From positions 1 to 64,000 of the forward strand of contig JAEYUC010000021.1 of NCBI GenBank assembly GCA_023433705.1: DNA of 64,000 nt, written 5' to 3'. The notes beneath the pieces are model-generated. The model was given only the letters and a program-made list of their open reading frames with translations. It ran no database searches and was not told the origin of the DNA. Both the position numbers and the translations under genes were made by a program. The DNA comes from Pseudomonadota bacterium (GTDB taxonomy: Bacteria > Pseudomonadota > Gammaproteobacteria > Steroidobacterales > Steroidobacteraceae). Below, in pieces: positions 35,590-43,521 of the stretch. The number at the start of each line of letters is the position of its first letter. Positions within the stretch are counted from its first letter, which is position 1.

Positions 35590-36057
35590 TCAGGTCGGCT
35601 TCATCACCATGAGGAACAACGCGATCAGCGGCGTCAGCGTCCCGACGCCGCCCCAGATCGTCCACGATCGCGACAGCCGCTCGTACGCGGACTCGTTCCA
35701 GTTTCCCTGAAGGCCGGCGCTGACATTCGCCGCCAGTTTTTTCTGCAGCGGCGCGATCGCCGCCATGAACACGGCGCCCGAAATTCCAAACAAGACCAGG
35801 GACCAACCGATCCAGAACGTCCGCAGCAGCGGTAGATTGCCGAGGTACGCGAGCCAGACCCCGGTGCCGATGATCAGGAACACGCCCGGCGTCGTGAAGA
35901 TGCGGTCGCTGCGGATGATGCCGTCGATCGCCTGCGCGCGGGCGCGCAGGTCGCCCGTGCGGTCCGCGTGAATCTTCCAGAAGACGCCCGTGATGATGTT
36001 GCCGAGGAACAGCACGACACTCGCGATGTGCAGCGCCTTGAGGAATAGATAGTCCAT
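35590..36057 (-). CDS. DUF2269 family membrane protein
   Basis: 155 residues with four membrane helices; starts MDYLFLKALHIASVVLFLGNIITGVFWK, the DUF2269 N-terminal signature with a conserved His in helix 1. Family members are often near heme or c-type oxidoreductase genes, but no function is proven. Its ATG directly follows the stop of the metallo-beta-lactamase gene (TGAATG). Confidence 0.85.
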   Translation of the reverse strand: MDYLFLKALHIASVVLFLGNIITGVFWKIHADRTGDLRARAQAIDGIIRSDRIFTTPGVFLIIGTGVWLAYLGNLPLLRTFWIGWSLVLFGISGAVFMAAIAPLQKKLAANVSAGLQGNWNESAYERLSRSWTIWGGVGTLTPLIALFLMVMKPT

Positions 36058-37008
36058 TCAGCCGGCCTCCCGTTGCAGCCATGCGTCGAGTCCCGCCGCG
36101 TTGAGCTCGAAGTCCTTCGTCAGGATCGCGTCGATCTCCGGTCCGCTCATCGCGCAGCCGTGCGCGCGCAGCGATTCGTGCGCGAGCTCGCGCAGGCCCG
36201 CCTGGATTCGCGGCACGGCGCCGCGGCCCGCGGCCCGCGCGATGCGCACGAAGGCGTCGATCGCGTCGAGCATGTCGCTGGCCAGCCGCGGGCAGTCGCC
36301 CACCTCGCTGTAGTGCGTGAGATAGAGCCGGCGCGGGCGGAACTGCATCAGGCGATTGATCGACGACTTCAGTTGTTTCGGATCGAACTGCGTCGGCGTG
36401 GTGGTCGGCATGATCCAGGCGCCGCGCTCCGTGTCGAACTCGCGGTACGAAATGCCGAACGTGTCGCCGGTGAAGATGCTGGTCGCGCCATGGTCGACTA
36501 TGGCCTGGTGATGCAGCGCATGTCCGGGCGTGTGCACGCACTCGAACGTGCGGCCCGCGAGATCGAAGCGCTGGCCGTCCTGCGCAATGACGAGCCGCTC
36601 GCGCGGAACCGGCAGGATTTCCCCGTACAGCCTGTCGTACAGCTCGGCGCCATACACGGCGCGGGTTCCCGCGATGAGTTTCTCCGGGTCGATCAGATGC
36701 GGCGCGCCGCGCGGATGCACCACGGCGGTGGCGTTCGGCAGCGAGCGCATCAGCTCGCCCGCGCCGCCGGCGTGATCCAGGTGCACGTGCGTGAGGAACA
36801 GCCAGTCGACGCCATCCGGCGACAGCCCGAGTTGCTCGAGACCCGCCAGGATCAGCGGCACGGCGGAGTTAGGCCCGGTGTCGACGATGGCCGCGCGCGT
36901 TCCCGCCACCACGATGTGCGCCGCGTCCATCTGCGGGCGCACGTACTCGGTGTCGACGGCGGTGATGCCATCGGCGAATCGCGTCAGGCGCGGCATGACG
37001 GCATTCAT
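36058..37008 (-). CDS. Metallo-beta-lactamase fold hydrolase
   Basis: 316 residues from the ATG at 37008. The metal motif FLTHVHLDHAGG gives His74, His76, Asp78 and His79; further ligands are in VHTPGHALHHQAIV and FTGDTFG. A C-terminal 90-residue helical part (about 225-316) is unlike beta-lactamases and typical of thiol-ester or lactone hydrolases of this fold. First gene of the probable operon that runs through the bkd genes. Only 21 bp separate it from the divergent S9 peptidase gene. Confidence 0.86.
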   Translation of the reverse strand: MNAVMPRLTRFADGITAVDTEYVRPQMDAAHIVVAGTRAAIVDTGPNSAVPLILAGLEQLGLSPDGVDWLFLTHVHLDHAGGAGELMRSLPNATAVVHPRGAPHLIDPEKLIAGTRAVYGAELYDRLYGEILPVPRERLVIAQDGQRFDLAGRTFECVHTPGHALHHQAIVDHGATSIFTGDTFGISYREFDTERGAWIMPTTTPTQFDPKQLKSSINRLMQFRPRRLYLTHYSEVGDCPRLASDMLDAIDAFVRIARAAGRGAVPRIQAGLRELAHESLRAHGCAMSGPEIDAILTKDFELNAAGLDAWLQREAG

Positions 37009-37029
37009 GGCTTGCGGCAACATAGCAGC

Positions 37030-38973
37030 ATGATGAAGAGAATACTCCAGACACTTGTCATCCTCGGCGCATGCGCGTCGTCCTTCGCCGCCGTCGAAGA
37101 GCGCGGCAATCTCGTGCTCGACAACATCCCGTCGGTCGATTCGGCGCTCACGGCCCGGCTCGAGGACTACATGAACTATCGGGGAGCCACGTTCGTCGAC
37201 TGGCTGCCCGACGGCGGGCTGCTGATCGCGACGCGCTTCGCCGACGTGGAGCAGTTGCACCGGGTGGCCGCGCCGCTGGGCGCGCGCGAGCAGCTCACGT
37301 TCTACCGCGAGCCGGTCACGTTGGCGCGCGCGCCGCGCGCGCAGGGCGCGACCGGGTTCGCGTTCCTCAAGGACGCCGGCGGCAACGAAGCCGCGCAGGT
37401 GCACTACTTCGACCTGAACACGCGCGCGGTGCGCATGATCACCGACGGCAAGGGACTGGCGGGCGGGCTCGCCTGGAGCCGCGACGGTCGCCGCGTCGCC
37501 TTCCACAGCACGGGCCGCGACGGCGTGAGTTTCGACCTGTTCATCGCCGAGCCCGCGGGTGTCTCCCCGCCGCGCCTGGTCTACAACGGCTTCCAGAAGA
37601 ACTGGTCGGTGCAAGACTGGTCGCCCGACGACGCCAAACTACTCATCAACAATTTCGTCTCGGCCAACGAGTCGCACCTGTACGTGATGGACATCGCGAC
37701 CGCGGCGCTCACGCCCGTGTCCGAAGGTCCCGATGTCGCGAGCGTGTCGCAGGCGCGTTTCTCGGCCGACGGGCGCGGCGTATACCTGATCACGAACCGC
37801 GGCAGCGAATTCGAACAGCTCAGACGCGTCGACCTGACTACCGGCGCGGTCGAGATCCTGACCGGTCACATTCCCTGGGACGTCGAAACCTTCGCGCTCA
37901 CCGACGACGGCCGCTTCCTCGCATGGGTGGCGAACGTGGACGGCGTGAGCAAGCTCACCGTGCTGAATCTCGCGCAGCGCGCGGAGAAGGTGCCAACGCT
38001 GCCCGACGGACGCATCGGACGCATCGAGTTCGACCAGACCGGCAGCCGGCTCGCGTTGTCGCTCGAGAGCCCGCAATCGCCGCGCGACGTCTACGTCGTC
38101 GAGCTCGCGACGAACGCGGTCGTGCGTTACACGAGAAGCGAAGCCGGCCAGATCGATCGGCTGCAGTTCGCGCCCGCGGAGCTCGTGCGTTATCCGACCT
38201 GGGATCGCGCCAACGGCGGACAACGGCGCATCCCCGCGTTCGTGTATCGACCGAAGCCGGGCAAGTCGCCGGGGCCGCACCCGGTGCTGATCGACATCCA
38301 CGGCGGACCGGAATCGCAGGCGATTCCCGGGTTCAATCCGTTCACGCAGTTCCTCGTGAACGAGATGGGCTTCGTCGTGATCACGCCCAACGTGCGCGGG
38401 TCTTCCGGGTACGGCAAGACCTTCCTGAATCTCGACAACGGCGAGAAGCGCGAGGACGCGGTGAAGGACATCGGCGCGCTGCTGGTGTGGATCGGCGCGC
38501 AGCGCGATCTCGACGCGAAACGCGTCTTCGTCTCGGGCGGTTCCTACGGCGGCTACATGTCGCTCGCGTCGATGGTGCACTTCGGCGACCGGCTGCGCGG
38601 CGGCATCGACGTGGTCGGCATCTCGAACTTCGTGACCTTCCTCGAGAGCACGTCCGCCTACCGGCGCGACCTGCGGCGCCCCGAGTACGGCGACGAGCGC
38701 CTGCCCGCGATGCGCAAGTATCTGCAGCGGATCTCGCCGCTCAACAACGCCGCGCGGATTTCGAAACCGCTGCTCGTGGTGCAGGGACTCAACGACCCGC
38801 GCGTTCCCGCGTCGGAATCAAGACAGATGGTAGAGAAGATCCGCGCGCGCGGCGGCGAGGTCTGGTATCTCGCCGCGAAGGACGAGGGTCACGGGTTCAA
38901 GAAGAAGGCGAATCGCGACTTCTACCAGAAGACGATCGTCACCTTCCTGGAGAAGCAACTCGCGGCCAGGTGA
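37030..38973 (+). CDS. S9 family peptidase (prolyl oligopeptidase type), exported
   Basis: 647 residues. Signal peptide KRILQTLVILGACASSFA, so periplasmic. Beta-propeller of WD-like repeats (about 40-390) followed by an alpha/beta hydrolase domain with Ser505 in GGSYGGYMS, Asp589 in NDPRVPASES and His621 in DEGHGF, a complete triad. Cleaves short peptides, often after proline or acyl residues. The start is ATG-ATG at 37030; the second ATG is equally possible. Confidence 0.93.
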   Translation: MMKRILQTLVILGACASSFAAVEERGNLVLDNIPSVDSALTARLEDYMNYRGATFVDWLPDGGLLIATRFADVEQLHRVAAPLGAREQLTFYREPVTLARAPRAQGATGFAFLKDAGGNEAAQVHYFDLNTRAVRMITDGKGLAGGLAWSRDGRRVAFHSTGRDGVSFDLFIAEPAGVSPPRLVYNGFQKNWSVQDWSPDDAKLLINNFVSANESHLYVMDIATAALTPVSEGPDVASVSQARFSADGRGVYLITNRGSEFEQLRRVDLTTGAVEILTGHIPWDVETFALTDDGRFLAWVANVDGVSKLTVLNLAQRAEKVPTLPDGRIGRIEFDQTGSRLALSLESPQSPRDVYVVELATNAVVRYTRSEAGQIDRLQFAPAELVRYPTWDRANGGQRRIPAFVYRPKPGKSPGPHPVLIDIHGGPESQAIPGFNPFTQFLVNEMGFVVITPNVRGSSGYGKTFLNLDNGEKREDAVKDIGALLVWIGAQRDLDAKRVFVSGGSYGGYMSLASMVHFGDRLRGGIDVVGISNFVTFLESTSAYRRDLRRPEYGDERLPAMRKYLQRISPLNNAARISKPLLVVQGLNDPRVPASESRQMVEKIRARGGEVWYLAAKDEGHGFKKKANRDFYQKTIVTFLEKQLAAR

Positions 38974-38977
38974 CCGC

Positions 38978-39004
38978 GGTCGCGGCGATTACTTCGCCGC
39001 GACC
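38978..39004. terminator. Perfect hairpin between convergent genes
   Basis: GGTCGCGGCGA, five-base loop, TCGCCGCGACC: an 11-bp perfect stem that begins 4 bp after the S9 stop and overlaps the last codons of cytochrome c4. Works in both directions by symmetry; no T run follows, so an intrinsic terminator is only likely. Confidence 0.45.
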
Positions 39005-39630
39005 TGGTTCTTCTGGACGGTCTCGAGACCCGGCAGCGACGAGAAGTAGGCCGAGAGCTCCTCGACGTCCTTCGCGGTGAGCGTCGCGCTCGGCGCCGCC
39101 ATGATGGCGTTCTTGCGGCCGCCTTTCTTGTAGTCGGTCAGCGCGCGCGCGATGTAATCCCGATGCTGACCCGCGATGGTCGGGAACGTCGGGTCGATGC
39201 CGACGCCGTTGGATCCGTGGCACGGCAGGCAGGTCTCGCTCGCCTTCGGACGATTGGCCGCGGGCGTGTCGCTCTTCGACTCGGTCAGCACGTTCGGGCC
39301 GGCGAGGTACGCGGCGATGTCGGCCATGTCCTGGTCGTTCATCGAAACGGCCTGCGCGTGCATCGTGCCGTGCGAACGTTCGCCGCTGCGATAGGCCTTG
39401 AGCGCCGCCACGAGGTATTCCGGACGCTGGCCGCGCAGCTTCGGCACGGAGTACGTCGGGTAGACGTTCTTGTAGTTAGGGATCGCGTGGCAGCCGTTGC
39501 AGGTGTAGGCCAGGGCCTGGCCACGCTTGGCGTCGCCGCCGGATTCCGGGGTCTGGGCCTGGGTCGCGAACGGCGCGAGAGCTGCAACGAGAACGGACAG
39601 GGAAACGATCGACCGAACGCGAGATGCCAT
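38989..39630 (-). CDS. Di-heme cytochrome c4
   Basis: 213 residues from the ATG at 39630. Signal peptide (VRSIVSLSVLVAALAPFATQA), then two heme-binding CxxCH motifs, CNGCH and CLPCH, in two similar halves each with a distal Met (SHGTMHAQAVSM and KNAIMAAPSATL). Soluble or membrane-attached periplasmic electron carrier to terminal oxidases. The frame upstream of 39630 begins only with TTG. Confidence 0.92.
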   Translation of the reverse strand: MASRVRSIVSLSVLVAALAPFATQAQTPESGGDAKRGQALAYTCNGCHAIPNYKNVYPTYSVPKLRGQRPEYLVAALKAYRSGERSHGTMHAQAVSMNDQDMADIAAYLAGPNVLTESKSDTPAANRPKASETCLPCHGSNGVGIDPTFPTIAGQHRDYIARALTDYKKGGRKNAIMAAPSATLTAKDVEELSAYFSSLPGLETVQKNQVAAK

Positions 39631-39716
39631 GACTTGAAAACGCCCCGAGGCTGGCAAAAACAGGCCGCGATATTAAGGACTTGGGCGCGCAATTGCCACC
39701 GTGCACAATCGGAACC

Positions 39717-40160
39717 GTGATCGCATTGATTCAACGGGTGAGCAGGGCTTCCGTCACGGTGGAAACGCGCGAGGTCGGTGCGATCGGGCGCGGCATCCTT
39801 GCCCTGATCGGCATCGAAAAGGGCGACGATCTCGCGCAGGGCGAACGGCTGCTGGAGCGCGTCCTCACGTACCGGATCTTCGAGGACGAGGCCGGCCGCA
39901 TGAACCTGTCACTGCGCGACATCGGCGCGGGACTGCTGCTCGTGCCGCAGTTCACGCTCGCCGCGGACACGCACAAGGGCACCCGGCCGGGCTTCAGCAC
40001 CGCGGAGGAACCGGAACGCGCGCGCGCTCTTTTCTCGCAGGTCCTGGATCTGGCGCGTTCGCGCCACAACGAGGTCGCCACGGGCGAATTCGGCGCACAC
40101 ATGCATGTCGAACTCGTGAACGACGGGCCGGTCACATTCTGGCTTCAGACAAGGACTTAA
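39717..40160 (+). CDS. dtd: D-aminoacyl-tRNA deacylase
   Basis: Removes D-amino acids wrongly attached to tRNA. 147 residues from the GTG at 39717 (IALIQRVSRASVTV), the usual first codon position of Dtd; the frame is open further upstream. Signature PQFTLAADTHKGTRPGF and the C-terminal NDGPVTFWL (Gly-cisPro motif GPVT) that lets Gly and D residues in but excludes L. Stands alone upstream of tatA by 112 bp. Confidence 0.95.
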   Translation: MIALIQRVSRASVTVETREVGAIGRGILALIGIEKGDDLAQGERLLERVLTYRIFEDEAGRMNLSLRDIGAGLLLVPQFTLAADTHKGTRPGFSTAEEPERARALFSQVLDLARSRHNEVATGEFGAHMHVELVNDGPVTFWLQTRT

Positions 40161-40272
40161 CGCATTCCCCGGCGCGCGTGATGCGGGTCTCGCCGAGACG
40201 AACTTTCGTAGGTTTGCAGCCTCTGTTGACTTATCATCCGGGCTCTTCATCGAGCCCCCACAGGAGCGGGTC

Positions 40273-40503
40273 ATGGGCCCAATCGGATTCAAAGAACTGA
40301 TCGTCATTCTGGTCGTCGTACTGCTCATCTTCGGGGCCAAGAAGCTCAAGACGATCGGCTCCGATCTCGGCAGCGCGGTTCGCGGCTTCAAGAAGTCGAT
40401 GAACGAAGGCGACGCCGAGGAGTCGGTCAAGCAGCTCAAGGCCGATGCCGAGTTCGATGCCACGAAGTCGCAGAACGCGGAGAAGAGCGAGCACAAGGCC
40501 TGA
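40273..40503 (+). CDS. tatA: Twin-arginine translocase subunit TatA
   Basis: 76 residues: one N-terminal membrane helix (ELIVILVVVLLIFGAKKL), the FGAKKL hinge and an amphipathic helix, then a charged tail. Forms the pore for folded proteins. AGGAG lies 6 bp before the ATG and a -10-like TATCAT 45 bp upstream may be its promoter. Confidence 0.97.
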   Translation: MGPIGFKELIVILVVVLLIFGAKKLKTIGSDLGSAVRGFKKSMNEGDAEESVKQLKADAEFDATKSQNAEKSEHKA

Positions 40504-40567
40504 CGCGATTCGCCGCGCCTGACCTTGCTCGCCTTCACCTGATTCCGCCCGCGCGGCCGAACAATCC

Positions 40568-41056
40568 ATGTTCGAGGTTGGATTCACAGAACTCCTGCTG
40601 ATCTTCGCGCTCGCGCTGATCGTGCTCGGGCCGGAGAAACTGCCGAAGCTCGCGCAGCAGATCGGGCGCTGGGTCGGCCGCGCGCGCGCGATGGCGCGCC
40701 AGTTCCGCGAGCAGCTCGAGGAAGAGGCCCACAACCTCGAAACGAAGATGAAGATCGATCCGGGCATCGATACGTCGCTGGATCCCAGGGCGGGCCCGCC
40801 GCCGACGCCGCCGACGCCGCCGGCTCCGCCCGCACCCGCTACTCCCGCCTCGGCCGCTACGTCGGCGGGAACACCGGTCGCGGCCGTGGAACAGGAAGAA
40901 GAGTTCTATCCACCCGATCACCACATGCATTCCTCGCACCGCCAGACGGTTCAGGAAGCCAGCGCGACCGTCGAGCCTGTGGAACCGGTCGAGTCCGCCG
41001 CGCAGCAGCAGCTTGACCTAACTAATCCGCCGGCCGCGCCGGAGCAGAAGCCGTGA
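40568..41056 (+). CDS. tatB: Twin-arginine translocase subunit TatB
   Basis: 162 residues. Starts MFEVGFTELLLIFALALIVLGPEKLP, the TatB signature (Glu8 and the GPEKLP hinge), then a long amphipathic helix. The tail from about residue 70 is Pro/Ala-rich (GPPPTPPTPPAPPAPA). Receptor for Tat signal peptides with TatC. Ends in a 4-bp overlap with tatC. Confidence 0.95.
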   Translation: MFEVGFTELLLIFALALIVLGPEKLPKLAQQIGRWVGRARAMARQFREQLEEEAHNLETKMKIDPGIDTSLDPRAGPPPTPPTPPAPPAPATPASAATSAGTPVAAVEQEEEFYPPDHHMHSSHRQTVQEASATVEPVEPVESAAQQQLDLTNPPAAPEQKP

Positions 41057-41847
41057 GCGAGGACAACAAGGAGGAACAGCTCGCCGAAGGCACGCTGATG
41101 TCGCACCTGCTGGAGCTGCGCAACCGCCTGCTGAAAGCCCTGGTCGCGCTGTTCATCGCGTTCATCCCCGCCGCGATCTTCGCGAACGAACTTTTCTCGA
41201 TCATCGCCCAGCCGCTGATCGATAAGCTGCCGGAAGGCAGCACGTTGCTCGCGACGGGTGTCGTTTCCACGTTCATGACCCCTTTCAAGGTGTCGTTCTA
41301 CGTCGCGCTGTTCGCCGCGATGCCGGTGGTGCTGTACCAGCTCTGGGCATTCGTCGCGCCCGGCCTGTACCGGCGCGAGAAGCGGTTCGCGGTGCCGCTG
41401 CTGGTTTCCGCGGTACTGCTCTTCTATTGCGGCGTGGTGTTCGCGTATTTCGTCGTGTTCCCGGTCATGTTCCCGTTCCTGATCGGCACGACGCCCGGCG
41501 GCGTCACCTACGCGCCGGACATCGCGGGTTACCTCGACTTCGTGCTCACGATGTTCTTCGCATTCGGTGTCGCGTTCGAGGTGCCCGTGGCCGTCGTGTT
41601 GCTGGTGCTCACCGGCCTGGTCAATGTCGACAAGCTCGGCGAGAACCGCGGCTACGTGCTCATCGGCATCTTCATCGTCGCGGCCTTCCTCACGCCGCCC
41701 GACGCCGTTTCACAGATCATCATGGCCGTGCCGATGTACCTGCTCTACGAGGGTGGACTCGTCATGGCGCGCCTGATGCAGAAGATGCGGCGCGAGGCCC
41801 AGGAAGCGGAAGAGAAAGCGAAAGAGAAGGAAGAAGCGCAGGCCTGA
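41053..41847 (+). CDS. tatC: Twin-arginine translocase subunit TatC
   Basis: 264 residues, six membrane helices, GTG start overlapping tatB by 4 bp (GTGA). SHLLELRNRLLKAL and FAYFVVFPVMFPFL are conserved TatC blocks; the C-terminal tail is a run of Glu/Lys/Ala (EAEEKAKEKEEA). Binds the twin-arginine motif of substrates. Good candidates to use Tat are not visible in this window. Confidence 0.97.
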   Translation: MSEDNKEEQLAEGTLMSHLLELRNRLLKALVALFIAFIPAAIFANELFSIIAQPLIDKLPEGSTLLATGVVSTFMTPFKVSFYVALFAAMPVVLYQLWAFVAPGLYRREKRFAVPLLVSAVLLFYCGVVFAYFVVFPVMFPFLIGTTPGGVTYAPDIAGYLDFVLTMFFAFGVAFEVPVAVVLLVLTGLVNVDKLGENRGYVLIGIFIVAAFLTPPDAVSQIIMAVPMYLLYEGGLVMARLMQKMRREAQEAEEKAKEKEEAQA

Positions 41848-41988
41848 GCCCGCGGCGTGCAAATCGCTACCGGATAAGGGTTTCCCGCTGTTGTACTCCT
41901 GCTAGCCGCCTTGCTGGCTCTCGCAAGGTTGGTCAGACTCCGGGCATCGCGGCGCAGCAGCGCCCACAATAATTTCGGGGCCAAGTAA

Positions 41989-43521
41989 ATGAGCAATTCG
42001 ACCACGGCGGCGAGTGGATCGCCCGCTCAGGAGAAGGAGTTCCTGGGCCACCCTCGCGGGCTGGTGACGCTCTTCATGATGGAGTTTTTCGAGCGCTTCA
42101 CCTACTACGGCATGCGCGCGATGCTCGTGCCGTTTCTCAGCATGGCCGCAGTCGGGGCCAATCCCGGCTTCGGAATCGACGAAGTCACGGCCAATTCGGT
42201 GTACGCGCTGTACACCGGCGCCGCCTATCTAGGCTGCATTCCGGGAGGATGGATCGCTGACCGGCTGATCGGTCAGCGGAATGCCGTATTCGTCGGCGGC
42301 ATCTTCATCGCCATCGGCAACTTCTGCCTCGCGGCAGCCACAACGCCGACGTTCTTCTACATCGGACTTGCGGTCATCGTGATCGGTATCGGCCTGTTGA
42401 AGCCCAATGTATCGGCGGTGGTCGGTGGTCTGTACGAAGGCCAGTCCGGCTCGAGGCGCGATTCGGGCTTTTCCCTTTTCTACATGGGCATCAACACCGG
42501 CGCATTCGTCGGCCCGATACTGGCTGGCGGCATCGGCGAAAAATGGGACTGGAATGCGGGATTCCTCACCTGCGGCATCGCTACCTTGCTAGGCGTTGTC
42601 TATTTCCACTTCAGCCAGAAGTATCTCGGCAACGCAGGAGCGCCCCCGACTAACGTGACGCCCGAGCAGCGCAAGCGCACCTGGACGCTGATCGGCGCCA
42701 TCGGAGTCTTTTCCGCCCTTGGAGCGTACCTGCTGTTCTCCGGCGAAAACGTTCCTACCAAGACGCAGCTCGCGTACTGGCTGTTTATCGCGGAAGTGGC
42801 CCTCGCGGTGGGGTTCTTCGGATACGTGCTCCTGTTCGGCGGCCTCGACACGGCGGAGAAGAAGCGCGTCGGCGTCATCATCGTGTTTTTCCTGTGCGCC
42901 GCTCTCTTCTGGGCCGGCTTCGAACAGCAGGGCACCACTTTCAACAAGTTCGCCTTCGAGTTCACGGATCGATCCGCGCTCGGCGGATTCTTCAGCGACG
43001 GCCTGCATCCGGCCACCTGGTACCAGTCTGCGAATCCACTTTTCATCATCATCTTCGCGCCGTTCTTCGCGTGGATCTGGTTCGCGCTCGGTGTTCGAAA
43101 TCTCGATCCTTCCGCGCCGGCAAAGATGGGCCTCGGCCTGATCCTGCTCGGTCTCGGCTTCCTCATCATGATGTGGGCCGCTGAACTCGTGGTATCGACA
43201 AACGGTACGGTCGGCCCGACGTGGTTGTTGCTCGCGTACCTCATCCACACGTTCGGCGAGCTATGTCTCTCGCCCGTCGGACTATCCAACGTGACCAAAC
43301 TCGCGCCGCCCAAATTCGTCGGCCGCATGATGGGCACATGGTTCCTCGGCTCGGCAATCGGGAATACCATCGCGGGCCTCGCCGGCGGCCACCTGGCGGC
43401 CCAGGAGACCAGTCAGCTACCCGATGAATTCCTTCGAATGACGCTGATCGGCGCCGGCGCCGGCATATTCATCCTGCTCATCTCGCGCGGCCTGCGCGGC
43501 TGGATCGGAGACCACAAATGA
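41989..43521 (+). CDS. POT/PTR-family proton:peptide symporter
   Basis: Imports di- and tripeptides. 510 residues with about 14 membrane helices. The ExxERFxYY proton-coupling motif is complete (MEFFERFTYYGMR, residues 31-43). Other family blocks: VGGLYE at the loop after helix 4, DSGFSLFYMGINTGAFVGP, and MMGTWFLGSAIGN. First gene of the peptide cluster, with a 4-bp overlap with the M2 peptidase gene (ATGA). No clear promoter is seen in the 141 bp upstream. Confidence 0.94.
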   Translation: MSNSTTAASGSPAQEKEFLGHPRGLVTLFMMEFFERFTYYGMRAMLVPFLSMAAVGANPGFGIDEVTANSVYALYTGAAYLGCIPGGWIADRLIGQRNAVFVGGIFIAIGNFCLAAATTPTFFYIGLAVIVIGIGLLKPNVSAVVGGLYEGQSGSRRDSGFSLFYMGINTGAFVGPILAGGIGEKWDWNAGFLTCGIATLLGVVYFHFSQKYLGNAGAPPTNVTPEQRKRTWTLIGAIGVFSALGAYLLFSGENVPTKTQLAYWLFIAEVALAVGFFGYVLLFGGLDTAEKKRVGVIIVFFLCAALFWAGFEQQGTTFNKFAFEFTDRSALGGFFSDGLHPATWYQSANPLFIIIFAPFFAWIWFALGVRNLDPSAPAKMGLGLILLGLGFLIMMWAAELVVSTNGTVGPTWLLLAYLIHTFGELCLSPVGLSNVTKLAPPKFVGRMMGTWFLGSAIGNTIAGLAGGHLAAQETSQLPDEFLRMTLIGAGAGIFILLISRGLRGWIGDHK

